Source: Chloroflexota bacterium (GTDB taxonomy: Bacteria > Chloroflexota > UBA11872). From it: 64,000 nucleotides of DNA. The notes beneath the pieces were generated by a model. That model saw only the letters and a list, made by a program, of their open reading frames with translations, did no database searches and had not been told where the DNA came from. Made by a program: the position numbers and the translations under genes. The stretch covers positions 1 to 64,000 of the forward strand of contig JAPOXD010000007.1 in assembly GCA_026707285.1 (NCBI GenBank), read 5' to 3'. Positions 49,291 to 58,600 of the stretch are shown piece by piece (positions within the stretch are counted from its first letter, which is position 1; each line of letters begins with the position of its first letter).

Positions 49291-50086
49291 GGGCTTCTCC
49301 GGATGCGGCTGGCGGAGCGGTCTCGAAACCGGCCCGCAGGGATGGCGAATCGTAGCGCGCCCCGTCGCCGCGCTCGTAGGCCGTCAGGCGTCGGTCGATC
49401 TCTTCCGCGGCCAGCGCCGCAAAGCGCTCCGCCACGTCGTCGCCGAACAGCTCCCGCCCGGTCGCGACGCGCTCGGCGGCGATGCGGTCGGCCTCGGCCG
49501 AGTCGTCCGGTCGCCCGTCGGCGCGAGCGAACACGCCCACGATCTCCGCCGGGCTGGTTGCAAGCGCCAGCGAGTGCGCCCATCGCGTCAACTTCGACAG
49601 TGGCTCTGCCGCGACGATCAGGTCAACTCCGCCGGGATCGATTGGATGCACCGCGGTCGCCGCGCGCGCCAGCGCCCCTGACGGGTCGTCCCAGCCGCGC
49701 TCCAGGGCGTAGGTGAGTCCCACGGTCGCGGCCCGATCCGCGCGCCGTGCATGCTCCCCGCAGACCAGGACGAAGACTTCGTCCACGGCCAGATGCGCCA
49801 GGTAGCCCGCCACGTAGGCGGCTTGCGCGTCCGACACGGCATCAGGGCGCGCCAGCGCGGGCCGGGCGGCGAACAGCTCCGCCGTCGCGCGTCCCCAGGT
49901 GGACGGCTCGCGAAACTCGAAGTAGTGGGTGGCCGCGCGGCCCGTTGAGGTGCGCTCGCGCGCGTCGGGCGCCACGGCCCCGACGCAGAAGTGGCTGAAG
50001 TGCGCGTCGATCACCCGCCGCAGCGGTCCGCTCGCGCGGTCCGCCGCCTCGACGGCAAGCTGCAAGTGCGCGCGTGACAGGGCCAT
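49283..50086 (-). CDS. Zinc-dependent phospholipase C-like protein
   Basis: HFSHFCVGAVAPDARE...THYFEF...YVAGYLAHLAVDEVF, His/Asp pattern of the Zn_dep_PLPC family. Confidence 0.6.
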   Translation of the reverse strand: MALSRAHLQLAVEAADRASGPLRRVIDAHFSHFCVGAVAPDARERTSTGRAATHYFEFREPSTWGRATAELFAARPALARPDAVSDAQAAYVAGYLAHLAVDEVFVLVCGEHARRADRAATVGLTYALERGWDDPSGALARAATAVHPIDPGGVDLIVAAEPLSKLTRWAHSLALATSPAEIVGVFARADGRPDDSAEADRIAAERVATGRELFGDDVAERFAALAAEEIDRRLTAYERGDGARYDSPSLRAGFETAPPAASGEARA

Positions 50087-50148
50087 CAGGCAAGCCAATC
50101 CCACCCGCGTGCGCCACAATGGCGGCAGACGGGTGCAGGAGGAACGCT

Positions 50149-50586
50149 GTGGCAATCACGATAGGGCATACCGGAGTCGTCGTGCGCGATCTGCCGCTCA
50201 TGGAGCGGTTTTACGGCGAGATCCTCGGGCTGGAGGAAACCCGCCGCGTCGTCCGCGAGGGACCGTTCATCGACGGCATCACGGGTCTCACCGGCGTTGT
50301 GTTGCAGGCTGTGATCCTGGGGACGCCGGAGCATCCCAACGGCGTCGAGCTGATCAAGTATCCAAATCACCCCTCGGCCATCGTGCCCAAGGGGCCCAAC
50401 GGCCACGGCATGAATCACATTCACTTCATCGTCGACGACCTGGACCCGATCCTCGCCGCCCTGGAGGGCCTGGGCCTGGACTACTGGGGATCGCCGCAGG
50501 ACTGGCCGGACACCTGGAAGCGCGTGGTCTACGCCAAGGATCCCGAGGGCAACGTCATCGAGTTCACCGAGCGGCTGCCGGGCTGA
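50149..50586 (+). CDS. VOC-family (glyoxalase-like) protein
   Basis: ITIGHTGVVVRDLPLMERFYGEILGLEE...GMNHIHFIVDDLD...YAKDPEGNVIEFTE; SD aggagg upstream. Confidence 0.87.
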   Translation: MAITIGHTGVVVRDLPLMERFYGEILGLEETRRVVREGPFIDGITGLTGVVLQAVILGTPEHPNGVELIKYPNHPSAIVPKGPNGHGMNHIHFIVDDLDPILAALEGLGLDYWGSPQDWPDTWKRVVYAKDPEGNVIEFTERLPG

Positions 50587-50620
50587 GCCCCGCTTCCGTA
50601 GGAGACCGTTGCGTAAAGAG

Positions 50621-50648
50621 GTAGGGACGACGCATGCGTCGCCCCTAC
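50621..50648. repeat. Short palindromic intergenic repeat, same family as 47358-47377
   Basis: gtagggacgacgcatgcgtcgcccctac. Confidence 0.75.
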
Positions 50649-50705
50649 GGTCTGTTCACAGGTCTCCGCGGCGAGCAGAGCCGCACCGGCCCCGTCCCGA
50701 GCGCG

Positions 50706-51737
50706 CTATTCGGCGGTCAATTCCTCCGCGTAGGCGAAAATCAGCGGCGTGCCGCCGGTGTGCATGAACGCAACGGCGTCCTGCTCCGTCAGTTCCCCGC
50801 TGCGCATGTCGTCCAGTAGCGCCGCGAACGCTTTGGCCGTGTAGACCGGCTCCAGGAACACGCCCTCGGTGCGCGCGAGCAGCTTGATGGCCTCGATGCC
50901 GTCCGGCGTGGCCCCCGCATATTTCGGTCCCATGTACGCGTCGGTGTTCGAAATCTCGGCGGCATCGAGCGTCAGGTCCAGGCCCAGAAACTCCGCCGTC
51001 ATGTTCGCCATCCGGGCCTGCTCGGGCGTGCGCCCGCCGGGCACGCGCAGCGGCGTGAATCCCCGGATCTGCAGGTCCAGGCCAAGCGCCCGCACGCCAA
51101 GCTCCAGCCCGGCCTGCGTGCCCCCGCCGGACGCGACGTAGACGTGGCTTAGCGACACGCCGCGCTCGGTCGCCTGCTCCACGGTTTCAATCAGGCACTC
51201 GACGTATCCGACGGCGGTGAGCGGGCTGTAGCCGACGATGTAGGGACGGCGTCCGTTGGCGCGCAGCTCGCGCTCGACCCGATCCATCTCCTCCTCGACG
51301 CCGAACATCTCGTCGCTGTCCACCTGCCGCACGTCGGCGCCCAGCAGCTCGGTGAGCAGGCGGTTGCCCTGGCGGTCGTCGCCGTGGATGCCGCGGTTCA
51401 GCACCAGCACCACGTCCAGCCCGGCCTTGCGCGCGGCCGCCGCGCACTGGCGCGCATGGTTGGACTGGCGCACGCCGCCGCCCCACATGATCAGGTCGCA
51501 CCCCTGCTGTAGGGCGTCGGCCACCTCGAACTCGAACTTGCGATTCTTGTTGCCGCCCAGGGCGCTATGCGTCAGGTCGTCGCGCTTGATGAAGACGCGC
51601 GGCCCGCCAATCGCCTGCCGCAGATTGGTCAACTCCTCGAACGGCGTCGGCAAATCAGTGAGGTGAAAGCGCGGCAGGGCCGCAATCCGCCGCCGCAGAT
51701 CGGCCACCGACACGGGCACAGGATCGCGGGTGGTCAT
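50706..51737 (-). CDS. PLP-dependent D-cysteine desulfhydrase/ACC deaminase-like protein
   Basis: LPRFHLTDLPTPFEELTNLRQAIGGPRVFIKRDDLTHSALGGNKNRKFEF. Confidence 0.87.
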   Translation of the reverse strand: MTTRDPVPVSVADLRRRIAALPRFHLTDLPTPFEELTNLRQAIGGPRVFIKRDDLTHSALGGNKNRKFEFEVADALQQGCDLIMWGGGVRQSNHARQCAAAARKAGLDVVLVLNRGIHGDDRQGNRLLTELLGADVRQVDSDEMFGVEEEMDRVERELRANGRRPYIVGYSPLTAVGYVECLIETVEQATERGVSLSHVYVASGGGTQAGLELGVRALGLDLQIRGFTPLRVPGGRTPEQARMANMTAEFLGLDLTLDAAEISNTDAYMGPKYAGATPDGIEAIKLLARTEGVFLEPVYTAKAFAALLDDMRSGELTEQDAVAFMHTGGTPLIFAYAEELTAE

Positions 51738-51844
51738 GCGTGCATATTCCAGATTTCGCAGGCCTCAAGTATGCGACGCGCCCCTGCCGGGCGCGTAAAG
51801 CCGATGGAGTATGCTACGCGCACCCGCCGGGCCGGTTGCGCCGC

Positions 51845-51921
51845 GGGCGCGTAGCTCAGCTGGTTAGAGCGCCACGTTGACATCGTGGAGGTCAGAGGTT
51901 CGAGTCCCCTCGCGCCCACCA
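51845..51921 (+). tRNA. tRNA-Val (anticodon GAC), copy 1
   Basis: GGGCGCG/CGCGCCC acceptor, CCACG-TTGACAT-CGTGG anticodon arm, TTCGAGT T loop, encoded CCA. Confidence 0.93.
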
Positions 51922-52019
51922 CCCTTGACAGATCCAAGAGCCTGAAAACGTCGGCTATGCAGGCGGTATTTCGTGCCGGCTACGCGAATTTCGCGGGCAC
52001 ATAGCGGAGGCGTGCAGAT

Positions 52020-53084
52020 ATGGCCAATGCCGCACGAATTGGAAAAGTCCAAACTGTCCTGGGCTTGATATGCGGCGACGAGCTGGGCATTACCTTGCCT
52101 CACGAACACCTGCTCGTCGATCTGTCCTGCGCCTTTGCGCTGCCCGCCGCGGCGAGCCAGCGAGGGCGGGCCTACGAGCCGGTCGGCATCGAGAATCTGG
52201 GCTGGTTGCGCTATCACTCCTTCGAGAATCTGGACAACCTGCGCCTGCTGGACGAGCGCGAAGCCATCGACGAAGCCCTGCTCTTCAAAATGGCGGGCGG
52301 TAAGAGCATCGTCGACTGCACCATCAACGGCGTCGGCCGCGACCCGGAAGGCCTGGCGCGGATCGCCCGCTCCACGGGGCTCAACATCATCATGGGATCC
52401 GGCTATTACACGGCCCCGAGTCATCCCCCCGAGCTTGCCGCGAAGAGCGAGGATGAGGTCTTTGCGGAGATCGTCCGGGACATCGAAATCGGCGTCGGCG
52501 ACAGCGGCGTCAAGGCCGGCATCGTCGGCGAGATCGGCTGCTCCTGGCCGCTGGAGGACAACGAGCGCAAGGTGCTGCGCGCCGCCGCCCGGGCGCAGCA
52601 GCACACCGGCGCATGCCTCAGCATTCATCCGGGCCGCAACCGCGCCGCACCCTTCGAAATCGTGGAAATCGTCTCCGCCGCCGGCGCCGATCTGAGCCGC
52701 GTCATCATGTGCCATATCGACGTCCGCCTACGCACTCCCGAGGAGCGCCTGCGACTGGCGCGGACCGGGTGCTACCTCGAATACGACGTCTTCGGTTGGG
52801 AGGGCCACTTCCCCTCCTACTGGACCGCCGACGATTACATGGATATCCCCAACGACACCCAGCGCATCTACGAGATCCTGGCGCTGATGGAGGCGGGCCA
52901 CCTCGAGCAGATCCTGGTTTCACAGGACATTTGCCGCAAGTCGACGCGGGTTCGCTACGGTGGCTGGGGCTTTCCCCACATCTTGAACTATGTGGTGCCG
53001 ATGATGCGGCAACGAGGCTTCGACCAACAGCAGATCGACACCATCCTGATCGAGAATCCGAAGCGCATTCTCGGCTTTGTTTGA
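52020..53084 (+). CDS. Phosphotriesterase-related amidohydrolase
   Basis: TVLGLICGDELGITLPHEHLLVDLS; DCTINGVGRDPEGLARIA...MCHIDVRL...VSQDICRKSTRVRYGGWGF. Confidence 0.87.
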   Translation: MANAARIGKVQTVLGLICGDELGITLPHEHLLVDLSCAFALPAAASQRGRAYEPVGIENLGWLRYHSFENLDNLRLLDEREAIDEALLFKMAGGKSIVDCTINGVGRDPEGLARIARSTGLNIIMGSGYYTAPSHPPELAAKSEDEVFAEIVRDIEIGVGDSGVKAGIVGEIGCSWPLEDNERKVLRAAARAQQHTGACLSIHPGRNRAAPFEIVEIVSAAGADLSRVIMCHIDVRLRTPEERLRLARTGCYLEYDVFGWEGHFPSYWTADDYMDIPNDTQRIYEILALMEAGHLEQILVSQDICRKSTRVRYGGWGFPHILNYVVPMMRQRGFDQQQIDTILIENPKRILGFV

Positions 53085-53099
53085 AGGCGGGTTGCGCGC

Positions 53100-53176
53100 G
53101 GGCGCGTAGCTCAGCTGGTTAGAGCGCCACGTTGACATCGTGGAGGTCAGAGGTTCGAGTCCCCTCGCGCCCACCA
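53100..53176 (+). tRNA. tRNA-Val (anticodon GAC), copy 2, identical to copy 1
   Basis: Same 77-nt sequence as 51845-51921, starting 15 nt after the phosphotriesterase-like stop codon. Confidence 0.93.
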
Positions 53177-53464
53177 CTTTCGGCCGAAGTGGACTGATCC
53201 GATAGCTCTTCGTTCCTAGGCGTCACCATTCCGAGGGCGGCGTCGTGGCCGACGATCGCCACCAATGTCGAGTTGGGGAGAGCAGCGCAGCGCACTGCCC
53301 CGATCCGGCACCGCGATAGTGCGGTTCAATCCTGCGACCCGACCATCGGCTCCGCCGCGCGCACCGTGGCGTTTGCCGCGGGTCGTCTCCGGCATCCTTT
53401 CGATGGGAACTGGGCTGCCCGATAGTCAGTAGCCGCGGAGCGATAAAATGCCACCAGTAGACAT

Positions 53465-53800
53465 GTGTCAGACGAGCCACCGATGAGTGATGTGAAGACG
53501 CCGGCCCAGACACAGGGAGAGGGAAGGGTGGCGAGCCCGCGCCGCCCACGTGAAGAGACGGCACGTCTCGGCAAGGTGTTGTACGAGCGGGACATTCGTC
53601 CGCGGGTCGAAGCCGACCACCACGGGGAGATCGTCGCCATCGACGTGGACAGCGGAAGCTGGGTCGTCGCCGAAGGCGAGATTGCCGCGGTGGATCGCCT
53701 GCGGGAAATGCGACCGAGCGCCGTGAATGTCTTGTGTGAGCGTGTCGGCTACCGCACGCTTCGCAGCTTTGGTGCAGGGTCCCGGCGGGGCGCCGGGTGA
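53465..53800 (+). CDS. Conserved hypothetical protein paired with aspartyl protease
   Basis: LGKVLYERDIRPRVEADHHGEIVAIDVDSGSWVVAEGEIAAVDRLREMRPSAVNVLCERVGYRTL; overlaps start of next ORF. Confidence 0.6.
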   Translation: MSDEPPMSDVKTPAQTQGEGRVASPRRPREETARLGKVLYERDIRPRVEADHHGEIVAIDVDSGSWVVAEGEIAAVDRLREMRPSAVNVLCERVGYRTLRSFGAGSRRGAG

Positions 53801-54168
53801 TCGAGGGTGTGGTAAACGACGCCCATGAAGCGGTCGTGACCCTTTCCCTGCAAGGCCCCGACGGGCAGGCTCAGGACATTGAGGCGGTCATAGACACCGG
53901 CTACAGCGGCTTCCTGACCGTGCCGACCACGTTGGCGAAGGAACTCGATCTACCCTTCGCCTATATAGGCTGGGCGCTGCTGGCCAACGATGCTGAAGTG
54001 GCTTTCGACGTCCACGACGTCACGGTTTTGTGGGATGGCCGACCAAGACATGTCAAGGCCGATGCCGCCGGCAGCACTTCGCTCGTGGGCATGCTGCTGC
54101 TCGATAGGCACAACGTGAGCATCGAAGTCGAGCGCGGGGGCCGAGTCCTGATTGAGGCCAGGGAATAG
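53797..54168 (+). CDS. Clan AA aspartic (retroviral-type) protease-like protein
   Basis: AVIDTGYSGFLTVPTTLAKELDLP...STSLVGMLLLDRHNVSIEVERGG. Confidence 0.75.
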   Translation: MIEGVVNDAHEAVVTLSLQGPDGQAQDIEAVIDTGYSGFLTVPTTLAKELDLPFAYIGWALLANDAEVAFDVHDVTVLWDGRPRHVKADAAGSTSLVGMLLLDRHNVSIEVERGGRVLIEARE

Positions 54169-54360
54169 CCCGGCGGCGAGCCGGAACCGACGCAGTCGAT
54201 CAATGCTGCACAGAGGACTTGGGGAAGTGAACGGCCTGGATTTGTCGGTTCGAAAGGTCAGGTCGCAGACGTACGAGTTGGCCAATGGGCGAGGGCGTCT
54301 GCCTGAGCGAATCGAGAGCCTTCGATTTGATACTCGTGCCCGGGCTTTTGGCGAACGCTG

Positions 54361-55110
54361 ATGCCCGTTGACGGCCCGTTGTCCGGCAAAGTGGCGGTCG
54401 TCACCGGCGCGGGAAGGGGCATCGGCAGGGCGATTGCCGTCGCCTACGCCGCCGCCGGCGCCGCCGTGAGCTGCGTGGCCCGCACCGAGTCCGACATCGC
54501 CCAAACCGCAGCCGAAATCCAACGAGGGGGCGGGCCCGCGACGTTTGTTCAAGCGGACGTCACCAACTACGACTCAGTCCTCGAAGCATTCCGTGCCACC
54601 GTCGACGAGTTCGGTGGCATCGACATCGTCGTGATCAATGCGGGCGGCAATCTCGATCACAGCCCCGATGTGGAGCGTGGAAGCCCCGAGCAGTGGACGG
54701 GCACCGTGCAACTCAACCTCATCGGCTCCTACCACACGGCGAGAGCGGCGATTCCGCACCTGAAGGAGCGAGGCGCGGGGAAACTCATCGCGATAGGGTC
54801 GGGCCTGGGGCATCGCGGTAGGCCGGGCGAGTCGGCATACGCATCGGCGAAGGCCGGGCTTTCCATGCTCATCCGCGTGCTCGCCCTGGAACTCTGGCCG
54901 CACAACATCAGCGTCAACGAGCTTGTCCCCGGTCCCGTCCTCACGGACCGCGTCGCTCAATATGCCCAAGAACCAGGCTCGGTCTTCCAGGACGACAGCG
55001 AATGGGTCAAGACTCCGGAAGACGTTGTGCCGCTCGCCCTCTTCCTCGCCACGCAACCCGACAAGGGGCCCACCGGGCAGATGTACAGCCTCATGCGACG
55101 CGATGCGTGA
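54361..55110 (+). CDS. SDR-family oxidoreductase
   Basis: GKVAVVTGAGRGIGRAIAVAYAAAGA; YASAKAGLSMLIRVLALELWPHNISVNELVPGPV. Confidence 0.9.
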   Translation: MPVDGPLSGKVAVVTGAGRGIGRAIAVAYAAAGAAVSCVARTESDIAQTAAEIQRGGGPATFVQADVTNYDSVLEAFRATVDEFGGIDIVVINAGGNLDHSPDVERGSPEQWTGTVQLNLIGSYHTARAAIPHLKERGAGKLIAIGSGLGHRGRPGESAYASAKAGLSMLIRVLALELWPHNISVNELVPGPVLTDRVAQYAQEPGSVFQDDSEWVKTPEDVVPLALFLATQPDKGPTGQMYSLMRRDA

Positions 55111-55111
55111 C

Positions 55112-55168
55112 GCTGGTGAAACCGCCACGTTGACATCGTGGTGATCAGAGGGTTGGAGTCACCGCGCG
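55112..55168 (+). pseudogene. Degenerate tRNA-Val(GAC) remnant
   Basis: gctggtgaaaccgccacgttgacatcgtggtgatcagagggttggagtcaccgcgcg aligns to D-loop through T-arm of the tRNA-Val copies; anticodon arm ccacgttgacatcgtgg is identical. Confidence 0.8.
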
Positions 55169-55252
55169 TTCCCCATGACGTGGTGAACGGCGGCCCCGGC
55201 CACTCGATCCGACCGCGGCGGCGTCCAGGGGGGCTATCCGGACAAGGGCATC

Positions 55253-55438
55253 ATGTCGCGGTACGCGACGGAGGCGACACGGCTGCGCGCAGATAAGAAC
55301 ATCGGTGTGGGCATCGCGCTCGGAGCTGGAGTCGGCGTAGGCATAGGCGCGGCCTTGGGCAACGTCGGCGTCGGCGTGGCAATTGGCGTTGCGCTGGGCA
55401 TCGCGCTCGCTGCCGGTTGGGCCCGACGTCGGCGCTAA
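55253..55438 (+). CDS. Small Gly/Val/Ala-rich (glycine-zipper-like) membrane protein
   Basis: NIGVGIALGAGVGVGIGAALGNVGVGVAIGVALGIALAAGWARRRR. Confidence 0.45.
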   Translation: MSRYATEATRLRADKNIGVGIALGAGVGVGIGAALGNVGVGVAIGVALGIALAAGWARRRR

Positions 55439-55617
55439 GGCTCATGCGAGCACGCGCCGGTCTAAGGGCGTTCGATCTTCGGTTATCGTTGGTCGTGGTC
55501 GGCCATCTCCGATGGGGTTCTCCCGGCCCTGAATGTCTCGACGATGGCGTCGGGGAGCCGACGTGCGAGGAAGCAATGAACCGGCATCGCGGCGGTAGCG
55601 GCGCCTGAGGGACGGAT

Positions 55618-58600
55618 ATGACGCGAGCAGACACGCCCCCTGAATCTCCCGCGGAACCCATCGCGATCGTGGGCATGGCGTGCCGGTTTCCGGGCGCGAG
55701 CGATCTGGATGCCTTTTGGCAGCTACTCCTCGATGGCGGAAACGCGGTAACGGAAGGGGTACCCGGTTCGGGCGTCGGACGCGTGGGCGAGATCATCCGC
55801 GATCCCGAATTCGATAACCCGGCCTGCCGCTTCGGCGCCTTTGTCGACGATATCGACCAGTTCGACGCCTCGTTCTTCCGCATATCACCGGTCGAGGCGG
55901 AGCTGCTGGACCCGCAGCAGCGCATGATGCTGGAAACGACGTGGCAGGCCCTCGAGGACGCGGCAATCGATCCGGCGCAGCTGATCGGCAGCCGCTCCGG
56001 CGTCTACACCGGGATCAGCAACGACGAGTACCGCATGCTGGTCGTGGACGCCAGCCGGCCCACCGAGGCTGCCGGAAGCCTCTACGCCCTCAGCGGCACC
56101 AACCTCAACGGCACCAGCGGGCGGGTCTCCTTTTTCCTGGGGCTGATGGGGCCGGCCAAGGCGGTCGACGCCGCCTGCGCGTCGGCCATGGTGGCGGTGC
56201 ACGACGCCGTGCAGGACCTGCAGTTCGGCAAGGCGGATCTGGCCATCGCCGGCGGCGTGCAGGCCATCCTGAACGGGCGCATCTACGAGCTGCGCGCCGA
56301 CGCGATGATGTTGTCGCCCGACGGCCAGTGCAAGACCTTCGACGCCTCGGCCAACGGCTACGTGCGGGGCGAAGGCTGCGGCGTGGTCGTGCTCAAGCGC
56401 CTGAGCGACGCCGAGGCCGACGGGGATCGCATCTGGGCGGTGATCAGAGGTTCGGCGGTCAATCACGGCGGCGCCAGCGTTGGTCTGACCGTCCCGCACA
56501 CGCCCGCGCTGGAACAGGTGATGGCGACCGCGCTGGCCGAAGCGGGCGTCCAACCGTCGGACGTCGACTACGTGGAGGCGCACGGCACCGGAACCGCCGT
56601 GGGCGATCCGATCGAGCTCGATGCGGTTGCCGCCGTCTACGGGCAAGGACGGAACGCCGACCGACCGCTGCTGATGGGTTCGGTGAAGACCAACCTGGGG
56701 CACCTGGAGTCCGCTGCCGGAGTCGCCGGACTGATCAAGGCCGCCCTGGTCGTGAAGCGAGGGGTGATCCCGAAACATCTGCATTTCCAGGACCCGAACC
56801 CGAGCTTCGACTGGGATCGCCAGCCGCTGCAGGTGACGGCGACCATGGCGGAGTGGCCGAGAGACCGCCGGCGGCCACGGCTGGCCGGGGTGAACTCCTT
56901 CGGGATATCCGGCACCAACGCCCACCTTGTGGTTGGCGAATACCCCGGCGCGAACGGCACGCCTAGCGAGGCAGGCTCGCCGACGGGCTCCGCGCAGGAT
57001 GTCGGGGCTTCGTTGCCGGCTTCTCTGGAGACTCTGCCGCTTCCGAAAGACGATCTCGTTCCGCGCCGAACCCGTAGCTTGCCCCTGTCGGGCAAGTCCG
57101 AGGACGCACTCAAGGACGTCGCCAAGCGATATCTGTCGTGGGTTGACGAAAGCGCCGACGACGCGGCCTTGGCGGATGCGGCATGGACGGCGGGGGTTGG
57201 ACGGAGCCATTTCGATCACCGGGCAGGGGCCGTGTTCCACGACGCCAAATCGTTGCGAGTTCGGCTCGCCGCGTTGTCGGGCTCGGACGCGGGGGCGGAG
57301 CCGCGTTCGCCGTCCACCGTGGCGTTTGTCTACACCGGACAGGGCAGCCAGTGGGTCGGCATGGGACGGGCTCTCTACGAGACCGAGCCGGTGGCGCGCG
57401 CGGTGCTCGACCGCTGCGAGGCCGTGTTCCGCGTGGCGCGGGGCGCCTCGTTGCTGGACGTGATGTTCGGTCGAGACGGAGCCAGCGGGGACCTGGGCGA
57501 CACGGCCTGGGAGCAGCCGGCCCTCTATGCGCTGGAGTGCGCCCTGACGGCGCTGTGGGCAAGCGTGGGCGTGCGGCCCAGCGTGGTGCTGGGGCACAGC
57601 GTCGGGGAGATCGCGGCGGCGCAGGCGGCCGGCATCTTCAGCCTCGAGGACGGCATGCGCTTTGCCGCGGCGCGGGGCGCCCTCTTGTCCGATGTCAAGC
57701 CCGGCGCCATGGCCGCGATCTTCGCCCCGGCGGCGCGGGTGGCGGCGGAAGTCGAGGCGCTGAACGCGGCGTCCAACGGCGTCGAGCTGAGCATCGCGGC
57801 GGACAACGGCGCCCACATGGTGGTCAGCGGTCCGGCCGCGGGCATTGATGCCGTCCTGGAGCGCGCCGAGTCCGAGGGCCTCCGGGCACGACGGCTCAAC
57901 ACGACCCGCGCCTTCCACAGCGCCCTGGTCGAGCCGGCCCTGGATGGGCTGGAAGCGTCCCTGGACGGCGTGACGATCGAGACGCCCACGCTCGCGGTTA
58001 TCAGCAACCTCACCGGCCGGGCGGTGGAGCCGGGCATGGCGCTCGACTCAGCCTACTGGCGGCGTCACGCCCGTCAGCCGGTGGCGTTCGCCAGCGGCGT
58101 GCGAGCGATGGCGGACCTCGGGGTGGACCTGGTGCTGGAGATTGGCCCGCACGCGGTGCTGGGACCCATGACCACGCTGGCCTGGCCGGACGACGCCGCC
58201 GACGCGCCGGTCGCGCTTGCCAGCCTCAGGCGCCCACCCAGGAACGGCGCTTCTTCGGAGCCGGAGACCGGCTTCGTCGACGCCGTCGCGGCAGTCTACG
58301 AAGCCGGACTGGACATTTCCTTCGAGGGGCTGTTCGTGGGCGAGGCCCGGCGCCGGGTTTCGCTGCCGAGCTATCCGTTCCAGCGCGAGCGCTACTGGCT
58401 CGACGCATCGAAGCAACGGCGAACCAGCGCCGGTCACCCATTGCTCGGCGTCCGCCACGAGTCCGCTCGCGGCGAGATTACCTTTGAGACGGAAATACTC
58501 CCGTCCGACCCGGCCTGGCTGCAGGACCACAAGGTCTTCGACCGGCTGGTGGCGCCGGGCGCGCTCTACGGCGCCATGGCGGCCTCCGCGTGTCTGGCCG

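Noticed and set aside
47773-49716. 647-aa plus-strand ORF
   Set aside because: Antisense shadow of the N-acyl-D-amino-acid deacylase-type gene; low-complexity Arg/Val/His-rich translation.
55885-57918. 677-aa minus-strand ORF opposite the PKS
   Set aside because: Shadow ORF of high-GC codon usage; the plus strand carries unambiguous KS/AT motifs.
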